Position numbers and translations under genes: made by a program | Assembly (NCBI GenBank): GCA_965223405.1 | Contig: CBDCWO010000006.1 | Coordinates: 5,766,001-5,830,000, forward strand | Origin: CBDCWO01 sp965223405 | Lineage (GTDB): Bacteria > Bacteroidota > Bacteroidia > Chitinophagales > Saprospiraceae | Length of the DNA stretch: 64,000 nucleotides | Reading direction: 5' to 3' | The notes under the pieces: model-generated | Seen by the model: only the letters and a program-made list of their open reading frames with translations | Told to the model about the DNA's origin: nothing | The model's database searches: none | Shown here: positions 39,568 to 47,317 of the stretch, in pieces | Numbering within the stretch: position 1 is the first letter of the stretch | Layout: the number at the start of each line of letters is the position of its first letter

Positions 39568-40746
39568 TCAGGATTCATCTTGGGTCAGATATTTTTGTAC
39601 TTCCCTGGCTACAATATATTCCTCATTCGTAGGAATGACCGCTATCTTTATTTTTGAATCTTGTCTGGAGATCAATCCCTCATTGGGATTGGCATTATTT
39701 TTTTTCTCGTCCAAAATGATCCCAAGATTTTCCATATTTGATAAAATGGCTTTCCTTAATTTTATATCTTTTTGACCGGCGCCTGCTGTAAACACAATGC
39801 AGTCTGCGCCATTCAGACTTACAAGATATTCACCTATATATCTTTTGACTACATAAGCAAACGTTTTAAACGCAAGGGTGGCCCGTACATCGCCATGCTG
39901 CATTTTCTCTTCTATATCCCTAAAGTCTCCACTTTTGATCCCAGAGATTCCATATAGGCCTCCCCTATTGTTGAGTATATCGCCCATCTTCGCAACAGTA
40001 AAATTTTCCTGTTCCATTAAATACAGAAGCGCAAAAGGATCAAGGTCTCCTACCCTCTTTGCATTCAGTAATCCACATTGGGGACTCATTCCCATTGAGG
40101 TATCAATTGACCAACCATCTTTAATGGCACACACTGATGAGCTACCACCAAGATGACAGGAAATTGTCTTATTGGCTCCGAATAATTCTTTAGTCCTTAG
40201 GCCAATGTAGCGATGTGATGCACCATGGAATCCAAATTTTCTTATTCCATGTTTTTCGTATAATTCATACGGAATACCATAGAGAAATGCTTCGGGCGGG
40301 ATATATTTATGAAAATGGGTCTCAAACAATCCAATTAAGGGTATTGAGGGCAGTAGTTGTTTAAATACCGTAATAGCTGTGATATACACATCCGTGTGAA
40401 CAGGTGCCAACGTTCTGTATTCTTCCATTGCTGAAAGTACCTCATCCGAAAGTTCAACACAGCCGGAAACTTCTTTTGCATGCACTGTTTTAAAACCTAC
40501 CGCTGAAATTTCCTCCAGGCGATATATTTTGGCTAATGATTTAATCGTCAGGGCAATTGCTGAATAATGATCTGCGACAGCTAATACTTGTGAGCTGGAA
40601 TCTGAATTAGAAAATTGGTAGGAATAAATGCTGTCCTCCGATCCAATTCGTTCCACAGAAGCTTCAAAAAGTACTAACATAGAGGAAGTATCAAACAACT
40701 TACACTTGTAAGAAGTACTTCCCGGATTTGCGATAATTATTTTCAA
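39568..40746 (-). CDS. Acetate kinase family protein (predicted lactyl/acyl-phosphate kinase)
   Basis: 392 residues of the acetate/propionate kinase family: ANPGSTSYKCKLF, FETHFHKYIP, KFGFHGASHRYIG, CHLGGSSSVCAI, DTSMGMSP and TNEEYIVARE. It departs from standard AckA at several family signatures (NPGST for N(A/C)GSSS; GGSSSV for GNGASV; GLLNAKRVGDLDP), typical of a specialised clade. The only possible start is a TTG; a stop lies four codons upstream. As last gene of the microcompartment operon it should turn the acyl-phosphate from PduL into lactate (or other acid) plus ATP. It has no obvious encapsulation peptide, and a 124-base gap separates it from the aldolase gene. Confidence 0.85.
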   Translation of the reverse strand: MKIIIANPGSTSYKCKLFDTSSMLVLFEASVERIGSEDSIYSYQFSNSDSSSQVLAVADHYSAIALTIKSLAKIYRLEEISAVGFKTVHAKEVSGCVELSDEVLSAMEEYRTLAPVHTDVYITAITVFKQLLPSIPLIGLFETHFHKYIPPEAFLYGIPYELYEKHGIRKFGFHGASHRYIGLRTKELFGANKTISCHLGGSSSVCAIKDGWSIDTSMGMSPQCGLLNAKRVGDLDPFALLYLMEQENFTVAKMGDILNNRGGLYGISGIKSGDFRDIEEKMQHGDVRATLAFKTFAYVVKRYIGEYLVSLNGADCIVFTAGAGQKDIKLRKAILSNMENLGIILDEKKNNANPNEGLISRQDSKIKIAVIPTNEEYIVAREVQKYLTQDES

Positions 40747-40870
40747 AATAAATAATTAGAATTGAAAAAGATTATAAACAATGTGGGTAGCTGGTCGAAG
40801 CAAGAAGTATTTGGCTAATGATCTATTTGCAAGCATTAAGATATGTTCTTCAGCAACTCCATGGTTCGTT

Positions 40871-41665
40871 TCAATTCTTCAATTTTATCAACACTTTTTC
40901 CACCAATTTTTTAATATCGTGCTCTGATATTTCGCTTGAATCAGAGGTTGTCGGGCAGCCATATGTCGCCTTATTTCCGGGTGTTAACGGGTCGGTGTTA
41001 CAAACCGTAACCGGTCCGGTTAAATTATAACGACCTCTTAATGCCAAGAGTCGATCGCGTTCTTCTGTGGGCATCACATTAACGTTACCAAGTTGCATCG
41101 CTTTCCAAACAATGTTTGCTGTAAGTTCCAGAGTTTCCATTTTATGGTAGGCATCAACTAAACAACTTCCAATAGTTAGTGCTCCGTGGTTTTCAAGTAA
41201 GATAGCATCAGATTGTTTGATAAATGGCCTCATCCTATCCGGGATTTCCATGGTTGAAGGCAAACCATAAGGTGCAATTGGTACAGAACCAATTACGATA
41301 ATGGCTTCGGGAAGCACACATTTATCCAATGGAATTCCGGCTACGGCAAAACTGGTGGCATAAGGTGGGTGAGCGTGAACTACAGATCCTACATCAGGTC
41401 GTTCTTTATACACATCAAGGTGCATTTTTACTTCACTTGACGGACGATATTTTGGATTTCCGGAAATAACTTTACCGTTCATATCGCATTTAATGATCAT
41501 GTCGGTGGTCATATACCCCTTACTGATACCGGTCGGAGTAGTAAGTAGCTCCCGATCATTTAGTTTTACGGTAATGTTCCCATCATTTGCGGCAACCATT
41601 CCCTTTAACCAGATTCTTTTTCCAATCTCAACTATTTGTTTCTTCAGTTCAAATTCTCCTGTCAT
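40871..41665 (-). CDS. fucA: Class II aldolase with C-terminal encapsulation peptide (fuculose-1-phosphate aldolase)
   Basis: 264 residues. The zinc-dependent class II aldolase core shows GNITVKLNDRELLTTPTG, metal ligands in VVHAHPPYATS and ENHGALTIGS. It splits L-fuculose-1-phosphate (or L-rhamnulose-1-phosphate) into DHAP and L-lactaldehyde. After the core (about residue 215) come a Gly/Pro/Ser linker and a terminal amphipathic helix (SEISEHDIKKLVEKVLIKLK), the hallmark of a microcompartment encapsulation peptide; ordinary FucA lacks it. Aldolases of the planctomycete/verrucomicrobial (PVM) fucose-rhamnose compartments carry the same kind of tail. Confidence 0.88.
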   Translation of the reverse strand: MTGEFELKKQIVEIGKRIWLKGMVAANDGNITVKLNDRELLTTPTGISKGYMTTDMIIKCDMNGKVISGNPKYRPSSEVKMHLDVYKERPDVGSVVHAHPPYATSFAVAGIPLDKCVLPEAIIVIGSVPIAPYGLPSTMEIPDRMRPFIKQSDAILLENHGALTIGSCLVDAYHKMETLELTANIVWKAMQLGNVNVMPTEERDRLLALRGRYNLTGPVTVCNTDPLTPGNKATYGCPTTSDSSEISEHDIKKLVEKVLIKLKN

Positions 41666-41679
41666 GATATTGTATCTTT

Positions 41680-42252
41680 TTATAATAATTCTTTAAGGAC
41701 ACTGTTATGTGGATTTTTTATAATGATAAAATCTGCCAGCATTCCATCTTCTTTAATATGGTCAACTGCGGCCTGAAGGCCAGCTTCCAATGCACTTATT
41801 TCTCCCTTTATCACTACTAATCCTTTACCACCAATTGCCATTGCCGCATGAATGCGCATCAGATTCAGGTCGGCTTCTTTAGCGGCAAAATCAGCAGCTT
41901 TTATTGCAGAGACAACGGAGAAAGTTTCGAGGATAAGCATGGCACCCACATTTTGTTCATCTTCTTGGTTTTCAATAATTGTGGAGCCGGCAATTGCCGG
42001 AAATACTTGCGGATCCAAATTAGGAATTGCAATGGTATTCACTATTGCAAATCCACCTACTTCATTGGCTACCTCGATAGCGGTATTTACATCGCCAACC
42101 TCACCTCGCACCACAATCATATATTTCCCGGAACAAATGGTTCGTGCAATGATTTTTTCTATATTGCTCGCTTTTAACATGGCGTCTTGAACAAGGTACC
42201 CTCTACTTATTCCTGACAATTCTACAACCCCTAATGCATTTCCTTTATTCAT
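41680..42252 (-). CDS. pduT: BMC-T tandem-domain shell protein, PduT type
   Basis: 190 residues made of two BMC domains (1-90 ALGVVELSGISRGYLVQDAM; 98-185 AMLILETFSVVSAIKAADFA), forming a pseudohexameric trimer in the shell facets. Cys40 in RTICSGKYMIVVRG aligns with the pore Cys of PduT (TCPGKF) that binds a [4Fe-4S] cluster on the three-fold axis, so the trimer may pass electrons across the shell. Its ATG overlaps the PduS-like gene by 8 bases, as expected for partners. It is the only BMC-T in the locus. Confidence 0.88.
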   Translation of the reverse strand: MNKGNALGVVELSGISRGYLVQDAMLKASNIEKIIARTICSGKYMIVVRGEVGDVNTAIEVANEVGGFAIVNTIAIPNLDPQVFPAIAGSTIIENQEDEQNVGAMLILETFSVVSAIKAADFAAKEADLNLMRIHAAMAIGGKGLVVIKGEISALEAGLQAAVDHIKEDGMLADFIIIKNPHNSVLKELL

Positions 42253-43546
42253 CAGTTTGTATTAATATTTTAGTATTTGAGATGCTTTTTACAATACCGC
42301 ATATTGATGCATGTACATTACTAGATATCGTTCCATTCCCTTTGGCTATAAGATCGTATTTTTCCACGCGATCACCCACGCCTACTATGGGGATTGAAGG
42401 GGCACCTATGTGCTGGTCTAGGGGAATATTTACCTCTTTTGGAGAAAAAATATCCTTGCTTAAAGGGCCCTCATCTTTAAACTGTAGCACATCCAGCCGC
42501 TGCATTAATTTTTTTGTAGGCACTTTGCGATATTCATTCATGGGATGAGGCACACTTGGACTGCCATTCCAGGTTAAATTTTGCTGCTTTGACAATCGCT
42601 TTTCAATGAGGGTTGCTCCCATGGGGTCCAGGTCCTCCGGACAAGAATACATGGTACATAAGTTGCACTCACAGCAAGAGGTATTCCCCGGAAAAACCAT
42701 CGGTTGATCTTCTCTGGTAAACATCACATTGCGCATGGCCATCTCCGGCCGTACAGGTTGACCAAGCAGATATCGAGGACATAATTCGGTGCAGATATTA
42801 CATTGATCACATGCGGCTTTGGCAATACGGATCGTACTGCGTTCCGTGGCAAATCGATTATAGGTTCGGACACAGTGATGATCGGCAGGGAGCACAATAA
42901 GCGCTCCTGTTCTTTTAGTTATGACTGAATTCAAATCTTCTTCCAATTCTCCCATCATCAAACCTCCAACCCGAACAACATAATTCTCAGTTGTAATTCT
43001 AAATTTTGACAATATTTCAGCATATGTGATACCTATCGGAACCCTTATAGTAGCAGGATTTTCTACCGCTCCAGCTATGGATACAAACTTTGTTGTAACC
43101 GGTTTCGCTCTGCCGATATTATACAAGGTCTCCACATTCTGAACCACACAACCTTGTGAAATAGGTAGTTCACCGGGCTGCACCACCCTCCCGGTAGTCA
43201 AATGGATCAATACGATTTCATCTCCAACGGGATAGGCGTCCTCCACCAAGACTACTTCAACATTTCGTGGCACTTTTGAACGTAATATCTCAATCTGCTG
43301 ATGACGCTTTTTCTTGATCCCGATCAATCCTTGATCGGCACCGGTAATTTCCATAACCTTTTTCAAGCCGTCCAAAACCTCATCACAGTAATGTGAAATG
43401 ATTTCCATATCCTTGTGCAGAAGGGGTTCACATTCCGCTGCGTTTACAATGATTGTATTCGGCCTGCTGTTCAACTTGACATGTGCGGGAAATCCAGCTC
43501 CACCGGCACCAATTACTCCACAATTTTCAATTTCCTGTATTGACAT
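42245..43546 (-). CDS. pduS: PduS/RnfC-like flavo-iron-sulfur oxidoreductase
   Basis: 433 residues: N-terminal GVIGAGGAGFPAHVKL and VNAAECEPLLHKDM (RnfC/NuoF-type NADH- and flavin-binding region), a SLBB-like segment around VAGAVENPATI-type sequence at about 155-180, two 4Fe-4S motifs (Cys246/249/252/256 and Cys291/292/294/297/302; the last has an extra residue before the CP), and a C-terminal barrel-like segment. PduS reduces cobalamin in propanediol compartments; here no B12 enzyme is encoded, so re-oxidising NADH from the aldehyde dehydrogenase and handing electrons to the BMC-T protein is the more likely job (inference). Confidence 0.87.
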   Translation of the reverse strand: MSIQEIENCGVIGAGGAGFPAHVKLNSRPNTIIVNAAECEPLLHKDMEIISHYCDEVLDGLKKVMEITGADQGLIGIKKKRHQQIEILRSKVPRNVEVVLVEDAYPVGDEIVLIHLTTGRVVQPGELPISQGCVVQNVETLYNIGRAKPVTTKFVSIAGAVENPATIRVPIGITYAEILSKFRITTENYVVRVGGLMMGELEEDLNSVITKRTGALIVLPADHHCVRTYNRFATERSTIRIAKAACDQCNICTELCPRYLLGQPVRPEMAMRNVMFTREDQPMVFPGNTSCCECNLCTMYSCPEDLDPMGATLIEKRLSKQQNLTWNGSPSVPHPMNEYRKVPTKKLMQRLDVLQFKDEGPLSKDIFSPKEVNIPLDQHIGAPSIPIVGVGDRVEKYDLIAKGNGTISSNVHASICGIVKSISNTKILIQTDE

Positions 43547-43551
43547 GAATA

Positions 43552-43821
43552 TTAAATATTTATTTCATCAACAACAGCCATAATCAAAGTTCGAATGGGG
43601 GCCAATTTCAGATTAAACACCTGTCTTGAAACTCCTGGTGCTCCTCCACACACTACGATATCACCAATCCCAGCTCCGACATAATCGATGGCCACCCATT
43701 CCTCTCCTTTCTCGGCACCATCGGGTAACACTCTTTGGACCACAAAAACAGTTTTATTTTGGTAAGCTTCATGCTTTTGAACGGAAACGACTCTCTTTTT
43801 TACTTTTGCTAAAAACATCAA
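43552..43821 (-). CDS. BMC-P pentameric vertex protein (EutN/CcmL family)
   Basis: 89 residues of the EutN/CcmL fold: LAKVKKRVVSVQKHEAYQNKT, then DYVGAGIGDIVVCGG and AVVDEINI at the end. Pentamers cap the vertices of the polyhedral shell. One of four paralogues in the operon; the ATG lies in a 4-base ATGA overlap with the preceding pentamer gene, and five bases separate it from the PduS-like gene. Confidence 0.92.
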   Translation of the reverse strand: MMFLAKVKKRVVSVQKHEAYQNKTVFVVQRVLPDGAEKGEEWVAIDYVGAGIGDIVVCGGAPGVSRQVFNLKLAPIRTLIMAVVDEINI

Positions 43822-44081
43822 TCTATCTTCTCAACTAATTCAACAATACTGGCATTTACCGGCGCATAGCCATTATCAAAAGCCTGAACAGCATCTGTGC
43901 TCGTAACATACACTATCATATCACCAGAAGAGCCCAGTCTTTGAGGATCTGCTACGGCCAATATGCTCCCATTTGGAATTCCTTCTGAAGAGGTAGGCTG
44001 CACCAGATAGATTGGACAGCTGACCAACTCCTCCACTTTCCGTGATGCCCATACAACTCCGGTTATAATCCCAGTTTTCAT
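43818..44081 (-). CDS. BMC-P pentameric vertex protein (EutN/CcmL family)
   Basis: 87 residues: TGIITGVVWASRKVEELVSCP, LAVADPQRLGSSGDMIVYV and NASIVELVEKID. The most divergent of the four pentamer paralogues. It overlaps both neighbouring pentamer genes by 4 bases (ATGA), so the three are translationally coupled and probably made in fixed proportion. Confidence 0.9.
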   Translation of the reverse strand: MKTGIITGVVWASRKVEELVSCPIYLVQPTSSEGIPNGSILAVADPQRLGSSGDMIVYVTSTDAVQAFDNGYAPVNASIVELVEKID

Positions 44082-44365
44082 ATGGCAGGATTTAGTGAAT
44101 AAGTGACCTTTACATCATCAAGTATGGCGATAATAACCGCATCAATGGGCGCATTTCTAGTAATATCAGTCATTCGAGCTGATGAACCGTATGACAGTAG
44201 CACAAAATCGCCTTCCCCAGCCTGAACCGCGTCAACCGCCACATGGTAGGTATTCAATTCTTTTTGCTGGTGATCGGTTTCCTTACAAAGGAGTAATTTC
44301 TTCCCCTTAAGATTTGGATCTTTTTGAGTAGATACTATGGTCCCAACAACTTTGGCAAATAACAT
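44078..44365 (-). CDS. BMC-P pentameric vertex protein (EutN/CcmL family)
   Basis: 95 residues: FAKVVGTIVSTQKDPNLKGKK is the canonical EutN/CcmL opening, followed by VDAVQAGEGDFVLLSYGSSA and VIIAILDDVKV. Five bases follow the BMC-H gene upstream; its end overlaps the next pentamer gene by 4 bases. Confidence 0.93.
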   Translation of the reverse strand: MLFAKVVGTIVSTQKDPNLKGKKLLLCKETDHQQKELNTYHVAVDAVQAGEGDFVLLSYGSSARMTDITRNAPIDAVIIAILDDVKVTYSLNPAI

Positions 44366-44370
44366 TTCAT

Positions 44371-44643
44371 CTAGTCTTTAAATACCACGTCAATAGCCTC
44401 AACAGGGCGAGGTATGATTAATTGAGATACCACTTCTCCTACTTTCGAAGCTGCCTCTACTCCTGATTCAATAGAAGATTTTACTGCTGCTACATCACCT
44501 TCAATTACAAATGATACATAACCACTACCGACTTTTCTCCATTCAATCAGTTCAACATTGGCAGATTTTACAGCTGCATCAGCTGCCAGCACCAACGGTG
44601 CAAACCCTTGAGTTTCAATAATTCCTAATGCGTCTCTTGCCAT
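44371..44643 (-). CDS. BMC-H hexameric shell protein
   Basis: 90 residues of a single BMC domain: ALGIIETQGFAPLVLAADAA, then the pore loop KVGSGYVSFVIEGDVAAV. The pore motif is GSG, while the two other BMC-H proteins in the operon have GGG, so its pore may pass different molecules. It is separated from the other two hexamer genes by the aldehyde dehydrogenase gene. Confidence 0.93.
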   Translation of the reverse strand: MARDALGIIETQGFAPLVLAADAAVKSANVELIEWRKVGSGYVSFVIEGDVAAVKSSIESGVEAASKVGEVVSQLIIPRPVEAIDVVFKD

Positions 44644-44673
44644 TTTAATTTAATTTTAAATTATTAGTTTTAT

Positions 44674-46107
44674 TTAAACAAATCTTAGTGCCGGGCTCGT
44701 CATAATTCGACGTTTCCGCACAAAATCCAGCGGAGTGGTAATTCCTTCTCCTGATGGAGTAGCAATCGTATGAGAGAAATATGCTTCCCCCGTTTCACCA
44801 CCATTGCCACGCAATGTTCCGCCATTTATTACATTCACAGTGCAATCCATTTCTCTTGAATATTTGGTTACCCGATTGATGTCTGTTGAAAAAATACTTG
44901 AAGTATGTTTGAAACGGTGTTCGGCATTTAATGATACGCGCAACCCCTCTTCAAAATCTTTGACTTTTACTACCGGAATACAACAGGTCATTTGTTCTGC
45001 AACCACCCACGGATGGGATTTATCGGTTTCACCAATCAAAAGTGGGGTGTTTTCGGGCACATTAAGTCCGAGAGACTTACCCAGAAATTGGGCACTTTTC
45101 CCTACATGCTCCCTATTGATCAGCCAATGCTTGCCAGACTTGTACAATGCTTTATCCGCTAAAGAATTCATCTGGCTTACGGAAAGTCTTACATTTCCTT
45201 CTATTTCCATCTTCTCCATGAATTTTTCGAAAACAGATTCAACCACTACTATTTCCTTCTCCGCAATACAAAGAATATTGTTGTCGAAACTGGCACTGGT
45301 AGTAATTTCTTTGGCGGCTAGACATAAATCTGCCGTTTCATCCACCAGTACCGGCGGATTTCCCGGACCCGCTGCAACCACCTTTTTGGGGAATGTCAAT
45401 GCCAGATCAACCATCATAGGGCCACCGGTTACGGAAAGAAAAGCAACTTTTTCATGGCCGTATAAGGTTTTTGCCGTATCCAGTGTTGGTTCAAAAACAG
45501 AGGTAACCAAGTTTTCAGGAGCACCAGCCTTTACCATGTATTGATTTGCCAATTGAATGACCCGAGTGCACGTTTTTTTTGTTCCCGGATGAGGATTAAA
45601 AGCGATCGCATTACCACCGGCAAGTTGGATAATAATGTTATTGATAATGACTGGACCAGGATGTGTACTTGGTGTGATATTACCAATGACCCCAAATGGT
45701 CCGTATTCATCCAGTGCAAGACCATTTTTTCCAGACCAGGCATTTGGCTGCAAGTATTCTATCCCAGGACTATTTTCAGCAGCATTAATGTATTTCGCAA
45801 TTTTATGGTCAACCCTACCCATGGCCGTTTCCTCAACGGTCATTTGAGCCAATTTTTCTTTATGGTCTATGGCCATTTGTCTAACCGCATCGATTACCTT
45901 TTTTTTGCACTGTTTGCTTTTCTCCTTGAAGAGAAGAAATGCGGCATGCGCGGCTTCTACTGCTTGGTTCATGTCATTAAAGACACCCCAGTCACCCTGA
46001 TGGGTTGCCCTTGGACCCTGGACAGAGTTGGTGGTTTGTGACACCATTTTTCTGACCACACTTTCGACGATGTCCTTTAATTGGACTTCACTAATATCTA
46101 CTTTCAT
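44674..46107 (-). CDS. pduP: CoA-acylating aldehyde dehydrogenase (PduP-like) with N-terminal encapsulation peptide
   Basis: 477 residues. The first 20 (ISEVQLKDIVESVVRKMVS) form an amphipathic helix followed by a Gln/Gly/Pro-rich linker, the usual lumen-targeting peptide of PduP. The body is an NAD-dependent aldehyde dehydrogenase of the CoA-acylating class: VIGNITPSTHP, GGPMMVDLAL, catalytic Cys280 in DNNILCIAEKE, and INGGTLRGNGG. Expected reaction: L-lactaldehyde + NAD+ + CoA to lactyl-CoA + NADH inside the shell. Confidence 0.92.
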   Translation of the reverse strand: MKVDISEVQLKDIVESVVRKMVSQTTNSVQGPRATHQGDWGVFNDMNQAVEAAHAAFLLFKEKSKQCKKKVIDAVRQMAIDHKEKLAQMTVEETAMGRVDHKIAKYINAAENSPGIEYLQPNAWSGKNGLALDEYGPFGVIGNITPSTHPGPVIINNIIIQLAGGNAIAFNPHPGTKKTCTRVIQLANQYMVKAGAPENLVTSVFEPTLDTAKTLYGHEKVAFLSVTGGPMMVDLALTFPKKVVAAGPGNPPVLVDETADLCLAAKEITTSASFDNNILCIAEKEIVVVESVFEKFMEKMEIEGNVRLSVSQMNSLADKALYKSGKHWLINREHVGKSAQFLGKSLGLNVPENTPLLIGETDKSHPWVVAEQMTCCIPVVKVKDFEEGLRVSLNAEHRFKHTSSIFSTDINRVTKYSREMDCTVNVINGGTLRGNGGETGEAYFSHTIATPSGEGITTPLDFVRKRRIMTSPALRFV

Positions 46108-46120
46108 TTATCCGAATACA

Positions 46121-46426
46121 TTATTTTGTTTGTTTCTTACCGGTTGCCTTTATTGCTTCCAGTGGAAAGACGCCCAACAGTTTTTCTGATGGTCGTGGGA
46201 TAATTACATCGGATTCGACCACACCTATTCTTGAGGCGGCTTTAACTCCGGCTTCTATTCCAGCTTTTACAGCGGCCACGTCTCCCCGGATAATAATATT
46301 CACTTTCCCACCACCAATTTTAATGGATTGTCCCAGTTTGATTTTTGCAGACTTCACGGCTGCATCTGCAGCTTGGATTGCTGCTACATACCCGCAGGTT
46401 TCAATAATTCCTAATGATTCAGTCAT
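46121..46426 (-). CDS. BMC-H hexameric shell protein
   Basis: 101 residues: SLGIIETCGYVAAIQAADAA, pore loop KIGGGKVNIIIRGDVAAV, IPRPSEKL, plus a short basic C-terminal tail (KATGKKQTK) beyond the BMC domain. Likely a major facet protein. Ten bases from the preceding BMC-H gene. Confidence 0.93.
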   Translation of the reverse strand: MTESLGIIETCGYVAAIQAADAAVKSAKIKLGQSIKIGGGKVNIIIRGDVAAVKAGIEAGVKAASRIGVVESDVIIPRPSEKLLGVFPLEAIKATGKKQTK

Positions 46427-46436
46427 TTTGTTCCTG

Positions 46437-46718
46437 TTATTTTTTTACACCAATTAATTCAAAAACATCAGCATGTGCTGAAGGGATAACATTGCTACTT
46501 ACCAGCTCTCCAATCCGTGCAGCTTCTTCGGTGCCTGCTTCTACGGATGAACGAACAGCACCTACTTCACCCCGGATTACAACGGTTACATAGCCTCCGC
46601 CAATCTCAACTCTTTTAACAAACTCAACGTCTGCCGTTTTGAGCATGGCATCAATAGCTTGAATGGAACCGGAATTTCCGCGTGTTTCGATAAAACCTAG
46701 CGCGACTCCTTTTGACAT
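46437..46718 (-). CDS. BMC-H hexameric shell protein
   Basis: 93 residues: ALGFIETRGNSGSIQAIDAM, pore loop EIGGGYVTVVIRGEVGAV and IPSAHADVFEL. Arranged in tandem with the next BMC-H gene, from which it probably arose by duplication and divergence. Confidence 0.93.
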   Translation of the reverse strand: MSKGVALGFIETRGNSGSIQAIDAMLKTADVEFVKRVEIGGGYVTVVIRGEVGAVRSSVEAGTEEAARIGELVSSNVIPSAHADVFELIGVKK

Positions 46719-46728
46719 AATTTCAATT

Positions 46729-47022
46729 TTAAGATTTATAAATTATAGTTACTTTCTTTCTTTTAATGATATCCCTGGCCCCAATGGTAATAAAGGTTCG
46801 CCTGGGTATGATAATCTCACTGGTACCTTTATCCAAACTAGCCAGCATATTTTCTGTCAACACAGGCGTTTTGAACTCACTCATATCCATAGTCCAAGCT
46901 TTTGTTTTGCTTCCAAGACTAGCTTGGTTTAAAGTACTATCAATAACAATCCCTTTTATGGCCAATTCCTTAATTACCTCCCGGGTGACAATCTCAATTA
47001 TTTTTTCAAGTGATATCTCCAC
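46729..47022 (-). CDS. 97-residue microcompartment protein: encapsulation-like helix plus EutT/EutQ-leader-like motif
   Basis: Residues 1-22 (EISLEKIIEIVTREVIKELA) form an amphipathic helix like the targeting peptides of the aldehyde dehydrogenase and PduL in the same operon. After a polar linker, residues 52-95 read VLTENMLASLDKG, then IIIPRRTFITIGARDIIKRK. This resembles the short N-terminal module of EutT and related ethanolamine/propanediol proteins (a TE..L segment followed by LTPSAREL). No catalytic domain follows. Three bases from the pentamer gene and ten from BMC-H, so it belongs to the operon. It may be a lumen scaffold or adaptor; function unknown. Confidence 0.65.
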   Translation of the reverse strand: MEISLEKIIEIVTREVIKELAIKGIVIDSTLNQASLGSKTKAWTMDMSEFKTPVLTENMLASLDKGTSEIIIPRRTFITIGARDIIKRKKVTIIYKS

Positions 47023-47025
47023 AGG

Positions 47026-47313
47026 TTATTTTTTGTACAATATTTCATGTCCAGAAGATATGGTGTCTACTATTCCTACGATCGAATTATCTGTTGCCAC
47101 TCCTTTTGTGGTATCCGTAAATTGCGCCGATGAGGAAGAACAAAGGATTACCATTTCACCTTCTCCGGCATTGACTGTATCGACACACGCAGCGGTGATT
47201 TTTGAGTCTTGCAAATTTTTGTTTAAATAGCGCACAGCCAAGATGGTACGTCCTTCAAGATTACCTTCTTTTCTACTAGTGATTACTTTTCCAATTACGA
47301 TTCCCAATTTCAT
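47026..47313 (-). CDS. BMC-P pentameric vertex protein (EutN/CcmL family)
   Basis: 95 residues: LGIVIGKVITSRKEGNLEGRT, VDTVNAGEGEMVILCSSSSA and SIVGIVDTI. Placed early in the operon, apart from the three coupled pentamer genes; four bases after pduL. Confidence 0.92.
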   Translation of the reverse strand: MKLGIVIGKVITSRKEGNLEGRTILAVRYLNKNLQDSKITAACVDTVNAGEGEMVILCSSSSAQFTDTTKGVATDNSIVGIVDTISSGHEILYKK

Positions 47314-47317
47314 GAGA

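Noticed and set aside
44804..45544. 246-codon plus-strand ORF inside the aldehyde dehydrogenase gene
   Set aside because: Antisense shadow; the minus-strand frame has clear motifs and an encapsulation peptide.
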